Part shown: piece after piece, positions 1-10,613 of the stretch | Layout: every line of letters begins with the position of its first letter | Position numbering within the stretch: position 1 is the first letter of the stretch | Source of the DNA: Siphonodentalium dalli | Taxonomy: Eukaryota; Mollusca; Scaphopoda; Gadilida; Siphonodentaliidae | NCBI GenBank assembly: GCA_032622095.1 | Contig: CP136068.1 | Coordinates: forward strand, 188,161,309 to 188,225,308 | Length of the DNA stretch: 64,000 nt | Reading direction: 5' to 3' | The notes under the pieces: model-generated | Seen by the model: the letters and a program-made list of their open reading frames with translations, nothing else | Database searches by the model: none | What the model was told of the DNA's origin: nothing | Translations under genes and position numbers: made by a program

Positions 1-632
1 ATAAATTCAAAGAATTATATAATAAGTGAGACGTCTTATTGGTGAAAACAAATTCAAAGAATTAATGAGACGTTTTATGGGTGAAAATAAATTCAAAGAA
101 TTAATAAGTGAGACGTCTTGGTGAAAACAAATTCAAAGAATTAATGAGACGTCTTATTGGCGAAATCAAAATTAAAGAATTAATGAGACGTCTTATTGGC
201 GAAATCAAAATTAAAGAATTAATGAGACGTCTTATTGGTGAAAACAAATTTAAAGAATTAATGAGACGTCTTATTGGTGAAAACAAATTTAAAGAATTAA
301 TGAGACGTCTTATTGGTGAAAACAAATTCAAAGAATTAATGAGACGTCTTATTGGCGAAATCAAAATTAAAGAATTAATGAGACGTCTTATTGGTGAAAA
401 CAAATTTAAAGAATTAATGAGACGTCTTATTGGAGAAAACAAAATTAAAGAATTAATGAGACGTCTTATTGGTGAAAACAAATTCAATGAATTATATAAT
501 AAGTGAGACGTCTTATTGGTGAAAACAAATTCAAAGAATTAATGAGACGTCTTATTGGTGAAAACAAATTCAATGAATTATATAATAAGTGAGACGTCTT
601 ATTGGTGAAAATAAATCAAAGATTTAATAAGG
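1..632. repeat. 39-bp minisatellite (some 47-bp units)
   Basis: About 15 head-to-tail units, each carrying GAGACGTCTTATTGG; the anchor recurs at 28, 67, 110, 146, 185, 224, 263, 302, 341, 380, 419, 458, 505, 544 and 591. Most steps are 39 bp; others are 36, 43 or 47 bp, the 47-bp ones through an added TATATAAT-type octamer. The array is cut by the left window edge. Because 39 is divisible by 3, long open frames arise on both strands by chance. It lies directly downstream of the minus-strand gene ending at 664, so part may be transcribed as 3'UTR. Confidence 0.93.
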
Positions 633-663
633 GAGTATATAAAGTATAAGTTTTTTTTTTCAA

Positions 664-2588
664 TCAGGAAGTAAAAAAAATGTCTGTTTCCCTTAGACCT
701 TTCATACTGGTCTTACCATAAGCAATTTTTCTTGTACTAGCAACAATGGGTTCAGTAGTTAGCAATGTCCCCAAACAAAACTCCTCGTCATTATTCTGTG
801 TCGACGTTGAACTGGCAGTTCTTATTTCTGGTCTATTACAGTTGAGTATATCTGGCGTGGGACTAGATAAAACCGGACGGCTTCGAAACCTTACAGTCAG
901 AGGAGAAACCATATTCCCATCCCTATTAAATTCAGCCTCGTCGAAATCCACAGGACTGGGTCGTTCCACAGGACTGGGCTGTTCCGCTGGCTGCTCCTCA
1001 TTATATTCATGGAAAGGCACTAAATCACCATCATATTCATCGATTTCCTCCGAAATCCGGTCATCATCATCATCATCGGAAAATTGTCCCGATCTAGAAA
1101 CGTCTAACTCTGAATTGAAAACCTCATCAGGGAACGTCCTAGATGTATTAAACGATCGATCGATGCTCACCGAAATATGTGATGGCTCATCAAAACAGTC
1201 ATGACCTGCTTGTATAGCCGATTCATCAAATGAATCATCGTCTTTACATTGAATTGCACATGTCGAGTTTAGTTCGGACTCATCTGGTGAAAGATCGCCT
1301 TCTGACAAGTCACTTTCAGAAGCAAAATCTCCTTCATCAACGTCGTTCTGTGAAATGGGTTTATGCTGCAGTTTCGATAACATTTTCCCGTTCTTCATCT
1401 CTATTATCCTTGCAAGATTTAAGCATTTTTCAAGTTCTTCTTTCGTCAAACACCTCGAAGTTACAGGATCTTCAACAAAACTCACCTCACAGCCAGAAAT
1501 ATCCTCAAATGATACATTGCGATCTCTCTCATGGGATCTGTTATCATGGACAAATGAAATGTTCGCAGAAATTTGATCCCTTTGCACCTGTTCCGAATCC
1601 ACAAAGCTAACAGTTCTTTTGTTATTTTCCATTCTATGTGAAGATTTAGTCCGTTGACTAAAACTTGTCTCACTTTTACGTATTTGTGGATCCTCCTGTC
1701 CAATAACCACTCTTTCAGTAATTTCTGATGGAAGGGAGTGTTTTTTGGTAATTTCCTGTTGACGAGACCGTCTATGAGATTTTTGTCTATCATCAGTAAC
1801 ACATGATGAAAACGTACTGATGTCCAAATCATCCGAACAATGCCGAGTTCTCCGCGATGAATTTAAATCATTATGACGGGACTTCCATCTTTCTATAGCA
1901 GACGGACTTCTGCCACCACACCCTACAGATTCGACAGGCCGCTCTCTCTTTGAACGATCTCGGCTTTTCTTTTTCCGTGATTTTGAAGTATTTTGTATAA
2001 CCTCCTCGTTGTCAAAACACGGGCTCTCAGGGTCGTAAAGTATTAAGGAGTCCTGATGCATTTGGAACATTTTCCCACCAATTGTTCTACCACAGTTATC
2101 TGGTAAACTCTGATTGAGTTCGTTGTCATGACGATTTTTACCAGAACGTATTTCTCTTTTCCTTGAACCACAGTGCTTCATTTTCGCAATCTCTCTCTGA
2201 ACATCAGACAAATTTTGTAAAGACCCGTCACTAACATTTTGTAAATCATTTGTAGACAGGTTCCTAGGCTCTGGCGATGCTGTACGACACACAGGCAGAC
2301 TTCGGTTTAGTTTCTTCACTTCTAAGACTGGTTCCTCCTCCTCCTCACCATGGTGAATTATACTCTTATCTAATTTCTCCACCATAGCTCGACCAACGTC
2401 CAACAGTTGTAGTTCCCTAGGCAACAAGCTGTAGTCAGGTTTCTCAAAGCTATCATCACTTCGGACTTCATCATCACTAGCATCATCAGCTGAATCATTA
2501 TTATCTTCACTTGTTTGCTGTGAATTGACCCCTATACTAGTGGATTCACTTGACGATTCACAACCTTTGTTATTCGTATCATCATCTG
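664..2588 (-). CDS. Terminal exon (exon 5 of those seen) of an unrecognised serine/acid-rich protein
   Basis: The frame stays open for 640 codons, from an acceptor at 2589-2590 (pyrimidine-rich tract ending TTTCCATTTCAG) to a stop at 664-666. The acceptor is a CAGCAG tandem, so the exon could also start three bases later. It enters in phase 1, matching the 42-nt exon at 8089-8130. The protein is hydrophilic: Asp/Ser-rich near the start, several basic stretches (KSRKKKSRDRSKRERP near the middle), a leucine-containing segment around LTKEELEKCLNLARIIE that could form a short helix, an Asp run (SDDDDDDR), and a Pro/Glu stretch before the C-terminus ETDIFFTS. No catalytic motif, membrane segment or known domain was seen; mostly disordered is my inference. 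An ATTAAA at 623-628 on the minus strand could be the polyadenylation signal. I do not recognise the family. Confidence 0.82.
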
Positions 2589-2805
2589 CTGAAATGGAAA
2601 GAAAATCAATTCAAATAATTTGTGGATCTTTATAGAATAGTATCTGAAACAGACTCCCTTTGTGAGCCTTTATTCGGGGGAACCTGTGGTCCCTGTGTGC
2701 GCTTCACGCACATGTGACTTGACAGACAGATCCTACTCTTTTAGATCTATAGATTATATTTACTGCTCTGCTACTATCCTCGCGCAAATAGGTTCATATT
2801 GGACC

Positions 2806-3144
2806 TTAACCCTTTACCCAACAAACCGGCCAAATAAAGCTTCAACAGCCTAAAATATCTTCGGTCTGTCTCAATAGAACCATACAAATATGGATATCAT
2901 TGGAACCGGCTCCTTGACCACATTGTGATAGTTAGTTATGCCCTGTGCCAATGCATTCTCTTAAATATGCGAGTCGACCATAGGTCGCCTCGCATATATA
3001 AGAGAATGCATTGGCCTAAAAAAAATCTTTTTTTAACACTTTTTACCATTTTTTCTTACATTCTTTAACAATTTTATAATTTTTAATGTGTTAAGCCAAT
3101 GCATTCTCTTATATATGCGAGGCGACCTATGGGTAAAGGGTTAA
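2806..3144. mobile_element. piggyBac-type MITE, copy 1 (internally deleted)
   Basis: The element is flanked by TTAA on both sides (2806-2809 and 3141-3144). It begins CCCTTTACCCAACA and ends GGTAAAGGG, the TTAA target and CCC-type ends known from piggyBac elements. Compared with the copies at 9686 and 12318 it lacks the second arm of its right-hand hairpin: the junction at about 3128-3133 joins GACCTATG directly to GGTAAAGGG. There is no transposase frame. Confidence 0.82.
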
Positions 3145-3469
3145 TATTGATATTGGTTCATATTGGACTTATTTTATTCTGGAATAGCCCATAGTGGACT
3201 TATACCCGTTACTCTGTTGGTGATGCAGACATATATAAAGAGTGTAGATCCTCTTAGTGTTTTGGAAACATTTAATGGCTCTCATCTAGTGGTCACCACG
3301 AAGATCCATATGCAGTTTTGCAAAGGATTTAGTCAGGCAAAGAATAAAATCCAAGATGGCTGCCAGCAGTCATGTTTTTTCATCGCAAAAAAAGTTGTTA
3401 GCTCCCTTTTAGAAGTGATCCCATTAAACTGTTTGTCCCTATATAACTCACAGTTTACTCTACCTCTTA

Positions 3470-3724
3470 CCAGTCGTAAGTCGGGATTTTTTTCACCCTG
3501 TGCCAATGCATTCTCTTATATATGCGAGTCGGCCATAGGTCGCCTCGCATATATAAGAGAATGCATTGGCCTAAATTTTTTTTTAATTTTAATAATTTAT
3601 TCTTGTATTCTTTAACAATTTTATAATTTCACCCATACAGAGCCCCAGACAAACATGAGCAGACGACACTCTTCTATATGCTTCTATATATATGTGGGGC
3701 TCCCTGCAGGGTAATGGATGTTTG
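3470..3724. mobile_element. Hairpin-bearing MITE fragment, related to 14848-15231
   Basis: It starts CCAGTCGTAAGTCGGGATTT, then CCCTGTGCCAATGCATTCTC and a 27-bp-arm palindrome (3499-3573). It continues through a T-rich spacer to a GGGGCTCCCTGCAGGGTAATGG block shared with 14848-15231. The right hairpin and right terminus present in the other copy are missing, so this copy is truncated on the right, where it passes into the repeat containing GTTAGCTCCC. Confidence 0.72.
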
Positions 3725-3806
3725 TTAGCTCCCTTTTAGAAGTGATCCCATTAAATATGCCTGTAAATTTTCAAAAACAATTCTCCAATAATTGCAGGAA
3801 TGCAGG

Positions 3807-4722
3807 TAGTCCAAGTCTTCTTGTACAGCTAAGATATTGGCTTGGCGAGATGCTGGTGTTTAGTCCAAGCCCGCCTGCATAGCATTCCTATGACAAGACT
3901 TACGCCCAGGATCTGTGGCGGGAATTGTGGTGTATTTAACTCGATTTACCTAACAAATCAATACATGATGCTATATACATCGGAAAGAGAGACATCTTAT
4001 GGTCAGAATGGTGTATAATAATCTAACTTTCATGTTAAATTACGCATAGAATATTCCGGTTGATTGTCACCGACATCGCTGTTTTTATATTTTGTTTACG
4101 TTTTAACTTAAACCCGAAGAGTTACGAAGAACCTCGGCATATTCCGGAGTTTGTTTTGGCCGAGACGAAACTAAATGGCAGCCCCCATATTATTCTAATG
4201 CTCGTTGTGTTTACACTGTTTTAAACTGTGAGATGGTTGTAATTCCCGTAATTTATTTAATGTATTACATTTATATCTTCAATATTTACGTTATCAATGT
4301 ATTTATTTATTTATTGACACATATAATTACAATTACAATGGAGAATTAATCGTGCGTGGTTGACCGAAAATCTACAGAATATTTTCACCGGAAAATGCCG
4401 AACGCAGTTCGCGAGCTCAACTGAGGTCGCATACTTTTTAAAATTTATAAACATTGCGGCAAATGTCTCTTTTCACATTAAATTACCGCTTTCAATTCAC
4501 AACTGATGTGGGTTTCAGACCAAATAGCATGTCTTCTGAGGAAAATATCCGTTTATTGTCGCAATTGTGATATTTTATTTCATATAATTGTGGTTTTATT
4601 TGAGCGGGTCACTAACGCTTAAGTCGTGTTATAAGAAGCCTATGCAGGCGGGCTTGGACTAAACACCAGCATCTCGCCATACCAATATCTTAGCTGGTTT
4701 TAGTACAAGAAGACTTGGACTA
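3807..4722. mobile_element. 916-bp non-autonomous element with about 80-bp inverted ends
   Basis: The left end (TAGTCCAAGTCTTCTTGTAC..., 3807-3885) recurs reverse-complemented at 4641-4722 (...GTACAAGAAGACTTGGACTA). The flanks read AATTGCAGGAATGCAGG on the left and AATTGCAGGCTGCAGG on the right, nearly identical, and could be a long target duplication or a pre-existing repeat. The interior has no long open frame. It sits inside diverged AAGATGGCTGC repeats. Confidence 0.72.
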
Positions 4723-4734
4723 AATTGCAGGCTG

Positions 4735-5280
4735 CAGGTTGTGCCGATGGATTCTAATTTGAAATCCATAATGGCTGCTGGCGGCCATGTTTTTTAATGA
4801 ATTTCTGCAAAAATCGATAGTTGCCATCTAGAGGTCACCACAAAGATCCGTATGAAGTTTATTGATGATCGGGTGAGAGATGTGGCCTGTAGAATGTGCC
4901 AAATGGCTTCTGGCATCCATGTTTTTCATAAAAAATCATTCAAATTTGATAGTTCCCATCTAGAGGTGATTCTAAACATACATGTAAATTTTCACAACAA
5001 TTCAATAAAACAATAAATGTGAGCAGCAGGGTGTGCCGATGGATTCAAATTTGATATAAAAGATGGCTGCTGGCGGCCATGTTTTTTAAAACATTTTGGA
5101 AAACATTGATGGCTCCCATTGAACGGACATATGAAGTTTGGTGACAATTGGATGAGGGAAGTGGCCTGCAGGGTGTGCTAAAGATTTATGTCATGCAAAG
5201 AGTGAAATCCAAGATGGCTGCTGGTGGCCATGTTTTTTAACGAAATTCGGAAATCTGGTACATTGTAGTCACCCGAGGAT
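4735..5280. repeat. Diverged tandem copies of an AAGATGGCTGCTGG repeat (about 150 bp)
   Basis: Four diverged units carry ATGGCTGCTGGCGGCCATGTTTTT or a close variant near 4770, 4905, 5065 and 5215. The same family forms the fresher array at 24216-25990. Units differ by many substitutions, so this is an older array. Confidence 0.75.
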
Positions 5281-5322
5281 CGATATCGTCATGGAAGGGT
5301 TAATAGTGGCTTTGATTTTGCC
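5281..5322. repeat. Left stub of the 94-bp minisatellite, split by a transposon
   Basis: The sequence CGATATCGTCATGGAAGG...TTTGATTTTGCC matches the interior of the 94-bp unit repeated at 7267-7560. The match breaks at the TTA that borders the element at 5326 and resumes at 7267. Confidence 0.72.
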
Positions 5323-5325
5323 TTA

Positions 5326-7266
5326 GGCCAAAAAAAAAACATGTCTGTTTCCGATAACATGGGGAAAATTTTCCAGGTAGGCAGGGTTTTTTTTTTTTAA
5401 CCGCCCATTTGAAAGTGATAAAATAGTGTAGTGACGTTATGACGTTATGACGTCGTGTGCTGGGCCATTGACGTTATTGGCATTTTCCAATGGGAAAATA
5501 TAACAGGAATATCAAAAGAACCATAAAACTGACTCAGTTGAAAGGCTATTATCGTTCACAATCGTGGAATATCATACACTGTTTGAAACTTTGAGATACA
5601 GTTATTCCGATGCACCAATCTCTGAGTTTCAGTTATGTATAATGGCCTACTGCTAGTGTGCTGAAGTAGGTCCGTAGTACCTACGGACCATATAGCACAC
5701 AGCGTGCACTTTTACGTCCGTAATAGTTACGGACGTCATAGCAGCGAAGAGGTTATCATGTATTATAAAATTGGCATGCTTTTATACATGCTAACTGGTA
5801 ATATATTATGCAGCTTGCTGGACTATTATGTCATGTATTAGGTGTGAAAGATATTTTCTAGCTCTAGTATGTGCTCCAGTGTGAAAATTCAAGGTATTAG
5901 GCTATGGCCATGGGTTTAGAGTTATTCCTCTTACATACATATAGTCCATGCAGCTACCAGCCCACAATGCAACAGTAGCATCTGATACCTTTATTTACAA
6001 ATTACACGTGACCAGAACAATGTTACTGACTGTTCTTGGATGTGCAGGAATAAACATGTTTTGTTCCAATCTTCCCCTGAATATCTCTGGTGTAGATTGG
6101 GCCTGAGTTTACACATTTTATGCCAATCTATGCATCACTGCCGATGCAATTTTCCAGGTGTTGGGTGTTGAAAGAGAGATCGTTTTATGGAATAAATACT
6201 TGCCATTTCAATAAAACATATTGTATTTTCATCCCCTGTTATTTCTCTTCATAGATGATCATTATTTTTCAGTGACAACTTGTCCATATTACTAAATCAC
6301 TAAATTGTATTGTGGTTTAAAGTCACCTATTTCCAACTTATTTTGTTTCAATCCCGGAAAGTTTAAAATAGCAGAATTGATTACCTGCCAACTTTCAGTG
6401 TAATTAACAGCAAGTTATCAAATAATCCTTACAGTACATGTATGCACATCAGATGATCAGAAATGTGTGTTTAATACTTGCATACAGTGCGAGTTGTATC
6501 TGCTACTTGGTCGGAAAACATCAAAGAGAGTCTGTCGTAAATAGTTACACAGAGTTTATTCACGTGACCCACTGATGCGTTTGGTTGGTGACACAGTGAC
6601 CCAGTTGTTGTGTCATTCATAACAGACAGTTGTTTATTTAAAGTGGGTTAAAATCGGGTTTATGTGAATATTCAAGGATGCCAATGCATTTTAATCTTTG
6701 ATGACGATTTCGTCTTGTCAATGGTGATGGTGATTTCGGCTTTTGACGACGCTAATTTCCAGGACTGATAATGTAATACGGACTGTCATTTTCCCGTCAA
6801 AAACGCACCTGCTTTTCACTGTTTAATTTTGTCGCGAACAGATGGTCTTTGAGGCAAGTTTTGCCCCCAATTAGGCGAAGGAAGTTAAGGGAGCTACCGG
6901 TATAATTAATACATTGTACTTTTTAAAATACACAGCAGTGTACACATCCCACAAAAGACGGGGGGATTTCCGTAGTGACTCGTAAAGGTAGAGTTTGATT
7001 TACGCCACGGTATTCACTGCGTAGCATGGCCAACCTAGCTGTCTTATTTATATCAAGAATGTGCGATCGCGCACATGGCCTACACATGCGTCAGGTGTGT
7101 ATGCGATTGGTGGTTTGTTCTGCTGTTGGTATTGGGAAAACCATAGCCATTAACTCAGACAGACAAGTTACTATGTACTTCGTGAAAATAAAAAAACAAA
7201 TTGAGGCCGGCAAGAAAATCTCAGCCAGGCCGAGTACCGGAAACAGAGACGTGTTTTTTTTTGGCC
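5326..7266. mobile_element. 1.94-kb non-autonomous TIR element (GGCCAAAA ends)
   Basis: The left terminus GGCCAAAAAAAAAACATGTC and its neighbour TGTTTCCGATAAC are mirrored at the right end by CGGAAACAGAGACGTG followed by a T run and GGCC. TTA is present on both sides (5323-5325 and 7267-7269), consistent with a 3-bp target duplication. The interior holds short palindromes (GGTCCGTAGTACCTACGGACC region near 5668) but no transposase-sized frame. A shorter relative is at 16188-16521. The superfamily is not assigned. Confidence 0.78.
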
Positions 7267-8075
7267 TTAGCTAATTTTGAGGGCTGGTGTAGTAATAAAA
7301 TTCATTATCGATATCGTCCTGGAAGGCTTCTAGGGTGTTTTTCACAGCATTGATTTTGCCGTAGCTAATTTTTAGGGCAGCTGTAGTGATAAAATTCATT
7401 ATCAATATCATCCTGGAAGGCTTCTAGGGTGTTTTTCACAGCTTTGATTTTGCCGTAGCTAATTTTGAGGGCTGGTGTAGTGATAAGATTCATTATCGAT
7501 ATCGTCCTGGAAGGCTTCTCGGGTGTTTTTCACAGCATTGATTTTGCCATAGCTAATTTTGAGGGCTGGTGTAGTGAAAAATATTGATATTGATTTTGCT
7601 GTAGCTAATTTTGAGTGATGGTGCAGTGATTAAATTCATATTGATTTTGCCGTAGCTAATTTTGAGGGCTGGTGTAGTAATAAGAAGCTAATTTTGAAGC
7701 CAGAGGGCTGGTGTAGTGATAAGAAGCTAATTTTGAGGGCTGATGTAGTGATAAGAAGTTAATTTTGAGGGCTGGTGTAGTGATAAGAAGCTAATTTTGA
7801 GGGCTGGTGTAGTGATAAGAAGTTAATTTTGAGGGCTGGTGTAGTGATAAGAAGTTAATTTTGAGGGCTGGTGTAGTGATAAGAAGCTAATTTGAGGGCT
7901 GGTGTAGTGATAAGAAGTTAATTTTGAGGGCTGGTGTAGTGATAAGAAGTTAATTTTGAGGGCTGGTGTAGTGATAAGAAGCTAATTTTGAGGGCTGGTG
8001 TTGTGATAAGAAGTTAATTTTGAGGGCTGGTGTAGTGATAAGAAGCTAATTTTGAGGGCTAGTGTAGTGATAAAA
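7267..8075. repeat. Composite minisatellite: 94-bp units, then 32-bp units
   Basis: AGCTAATTTT recurs at 7269, 7363, 7457 and 7551 (94-bp steps). From about 7680 to 8075 it recurs every 32 bp, with core TAATTTTGAGGGCTGGTGTAGTGATAAGAAG, about 12 times. The 32-bp unit is the first third of the 94-bp unit. The array stops about 14 bp before the splice donor of the 42-nt exon. Confidence 0.93.
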
Positions 8076-8088
8076 CTCATTTCATTAC

Positions 8089-8130
8089 CTTCAGCAGCTG
8101 AATCATCTTCCACTGAAGAACTCTGATTGG
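8089..8130 (-). CDS. 42-nt internal exon (exon 4 of those seen) of the minus-strand gene
   Basis: On the minus strand it lies between the acceptor TCTTATTAATTTCAG (AG at 8131-8132) and the donor GTAATG (8083-8088). It begins and ends in phase 1, so it adds exactly 14 codons and could be skipped without a frameshift. The residues (NQSSSVEDDSAAE) share the Ser/Asp/Glu bias of the next exon. Its phase fits both the GTAAGT donor at 8785-8790 and the acceptor at 2589-2590. That chain of agreeing phases is the main support for so short an exon. Confidence 0.72.
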
Positions 8131-8790
8131 CTGAAATTAATAAGACAACAAATATAAGTTTAATATCAAAAGATTTATTATTGTTAACATATTCACTGCT
8201 ATTGAGTCCGTAACTACATGTATTATAGAGGGAAAAGTGCACATCGTGTGTTACATGTATATCACTATCGGATACCCATTTAGGTTTGTACAGTTCATGT
8301 TTGCGGCGCCCAGTGGTCAGGATAAATGGTACATGTAGGTGAAAAATATTGTCTTCAAGCATCAATTAACGACATCTTTACGAGATTCACCTTAGAACAG
8401 TTACTGGGTTTGTAGAAATGGGTATACCCAACCCTACATAACATACCTTTCATATGAAATGTTGCATTTGGCATGTCAAGTCGTATTAAAATTTTCTAGA
8501 GGAGGGGAAATGTTTGATTTTTCATTTTTGGCCCTGGGCTAATGAATCTGCAAATTTATGTATTGTCATGGGTAGATTAGGTTACCACATATTTTCGGAA
8601 TGCAAAACCAGCGATATTTATATTGTCAAACTCCGAAAAATGACACGATAATATACACCTTATCGTTAGAAAGTGTGTCGCGATACATTGAGTTCACAAT
8701 GAATCGTTACAGTCCTTGTACAAATCATCAGTAAAAGACTTATAACATGGTATACAAATCACCATATGATCGACTGGTACATGTACTTAC
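8131..8790 (-). other. Intron between exons 8791-9668 and 8089-8130
   Basis: The 660-bp intron has a strong donor GTAAGT (minus strand, 8785-8790) and acceptor TTTCAG. I see no recognisable repeat or gene in it. Confidence 0.72.
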
Positions 8791-9668
8791 ATGTTTTTTT
8801 ACCAAAGGATATACTCTGCATACGATTACAGAGCACGGATTGCTGATTGGTTAATTCATCACTGTGTGTTGAATCAGTATCTGTGCATCTTGCTGCATCG
8901 GAAGTTTCATCTGAAGAATTTATCAAGTCAACTGAACCATCAATTTTCTTATCCAATACTTTTGCCGTGTAGTAGTTATGCAACATGACATATTCACCCG
9001 AACCACGTTTTGCAACATTTTGAGTTCTCTCCTTTTGATTCCCGCTGTCCATCTCTTCAAGAAATGTCGTATTGCCGACCTCATCGTATATCTCAGGTGG
9101 GAAATCGTGAGCCTCACTCCGACTTAATTCCAAGCATCTGCGTGATTTATTATAAGATTCAAAGGCACTATTTCGGTTCATGTGTATCTCACTTTTGATT
9201 GGCTTAAAACAATTACTCTGATTTCGCACATCATTGTCTGGATAAACTGCACTTGGACTAACGAGCTGATGAGGACTGTCGAATAGAAAAGCAGACGTTG
9301 ATGGAGAATTAGCATCTGCTAGCGAACAGTCTAAAGAATTCCGGGACTGCTGACCAAAAGGCTTTGGTTTCGGGGAATTGAAACTCTGCGATCTGGTCGG
9401 GGTTGTACGAACTGATGTTTTGTGGAGGTCTGAAGTTGAACGTGTCATCTTAGAAGTCCGTGTACACACACGATTTCCATTTATATACACATCATGTGAC
9501 TCGCTGACAACACTTGAAGTCACTATTTTTGCATGCGTCCGAAGTAACTGCTTTTCAGTTTTTGAAAGACGTTTCGATATATCCAAGGTCACTTCAGAAA
9601 CAGATTTCTCATGAGGTAAGGTACACATACTGTAGTTACTCTTCATAGTGTCGTAATCTCGCGTCGAC
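8791..9668 (-). CDS. 878-nt internal exon (exon 3 of those seen) of the minus-strand gene
   Basis: The frame is open through the whole exon. It begins after ATTACAG (AG at 9669-9670) with one base completing an Arg codon from exon 10614-10901, and ends at donor GTAAGT in phase 1. A weaker donor, GTAAAA, lies 16 bases upstream. The roughly 292 residues are Ser/Thr-rich: an early segment KRLSKTEKQLLRTHAKIV may be helical, followed by a basic, proline-containing stretch (SQSFNSPKPKPFG) and a late acidic Ser/Asp/Thr region. No enzyme motif or membrane segment was seen. The internal ATG at 9644-9646 is probably not a start, because the frame continues upstream to a good acceptor. Confidence 0.82.
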
Positions 9669-9685
9669 CTGTAATTAAGATGGAC

Positions 9686-10084
9686 TTAACCCTTTACCCA
9701 ACAGAAGGGCCCTGTGCCAATGCATTCTCTTATATATGCGAGTCGACCATAGGTCGCCTCGCATATATAAGAGAATGCATTGGCTTAACACATTAAAAAT
9801 TATAAAATTGTTAAAGAATGTAAGAAAAAATGGTAAAAAGTGTTAAAAAAAGATTTTTTTTAGGCCAATGCATTCTCTTATATATGCGGGGCGACCTATG
9901 GTCGACTCGCATATATAAGAGAATGCATTGGCACAGGGCTAACTGTAACTATCACAATGTGGTCAAGGAGCCGGTTCCATTGATATCCATATTTGTATGG
10001 TTCTATTGAGACAGACCGAAGATATTTTAGGCTGTTGAAGCTTTATTTGGCCGGTTCTGGCCGGTTTGTTGGGTAAAGGGTTAA
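9686..10084. mobile_element. piggyBac-type MITE, copy 2 (reverse of copies 1 and 3)
   Basis: TTAA borders the element at 9686-9689 and 10081-10084; the ends are CCCTTTACCCAACA and TGTTGGGTAAAGGG. It carries both palindromic hairpins with GCCAATGCATTCTCTTATAT arms (about 9716-9783 and 9862-9932) and the single-copy region with AGCTTTATTTGGCCGG. There is no coding capacity. Confidence 0.88.
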
Positions 10085-10174
10085 TGAAGACAAATGAAGA
10101 TAAACGATTACAAATAACAAAATTAGGTTAAATAGGCTTTTCACCAGACTTGAGAATACGGTTCCTGTCATTTG

Positions 10175-10274
10175 CAGAATGAGATCCCCAGAGGGTGAAT
10201 TTAGTGATGCTATCCTGCATAGTGGCATTAGTGGGCTAGCATCACTAAATTCGCCCTCTGGGGACCTCATTCTG
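10175..10274. repeat. Foldback element, copy 1 (CAGAATGAG arms)
   Basis: The 100-bp inverted repeat runs CAGAATGAGATCCCCAGAGG ... CCTCTGGGGACCTCATTCTG with arms of about 40 bp and a short centre near GCTAGC. Copies occur at 12976-13066 and 13272-13362. A solo half (CAGAATGAGGTCC) starts near 10490. Confidence 0.85.
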
Positions 10275-10534
10275 TTTAGGCCTCATCTTCTCTGGAAAGT
10301 TTCTTTATCATAAAATTTCTATAGAAACTTCTTCACATAGATTCTATTTATTATTTAGTTTAGTTTCTCTATAGCCCCAAATTGGCAGACAACACATTGC
10401 ATAATCGAGGTTCCCAATGGGTGTACATCACAATATTCACCATTTAGGAACTTCAACTGAGTCTAGGTGTCTAGCAGAGGAGACCATGCAGAATGAGGTC
10501 CAAAGAGGGTGAATTTAGTGATTCTACCCTTACC

Positions 10535-10606
10535 TGTGATCTAATGTTCTTGTTGACATATTTAAGTTGCTAATTTTCTCCTTATTATTGTCATCAAACA
10601 GTTCTA
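10535..10606 (-). pseudogene. Decayed partial copy of the 3' end of exon 10614-10901 with its donor
   Basis: About 72 bp resemble 10611-10680: both start with (CC/GC)TTACCTGTGATC, continue through TTTAAGTTGCT and TCTCCTT, and end CATCAAACAGTTCT or CGTCAAACAGTTCT. The copy differs by several substitutions and small indels. It looks like a local tandem duplication that kept a donor-like GTAAGG on the minus strand. It is probably not used, because the intact exon and donor lie directly upstream in the transcript. Confidence 0.6.
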
Positions 10607-10613
10607 CGCTTAC

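Larger units (their letters stand above)
2589..8088 (-). other. Intron between the 42-nt exon and the terminal exon
   Basis: The 5.5-kb intron is bounded by GTAATG (minus strand, 8083-8088) and CAG at 2589-2591. It holds a TTAA MITE, a hairpin element, a 916-bp long-TIR element, diverged copies of the AAGATGGCTGCTGG repeat, a 94/32-bp minisatellite and a 1.9-kb TIR element. The stretch 3145-3469 contains another diverged AAGATGGC repeat near 3350. I see no coding sequence in it. Confidence 0.75.
9669..10613 (-). other. Intron between exons 10614-10901 and 8791-9668
   Basis: The 945-bp intron has donor GTAAGC (minus strand, 10608-10613) and acceptor ACAG. It holds a TTAA MITE starting only 17 bp from the acceptor side, a 100-bp foldback element and a decayed partial copy of the upstream exon end. 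Confidence 0.78.

Noticed and set aside
101-506. 13-residue repeat proteins on both strands of the left minisatellite
   Set aside because: The unit length of 39 bp keeps any stop-free frame open. Both strands are open, units vary by non-synonymous changes and 47-bp units break the frame.
7267-8075. CRISPR-like array because of regular short repeats
   Set aside because: Units are contiguous without unique spacers and lie in a eukaryotic intron. It is a minisatellite.
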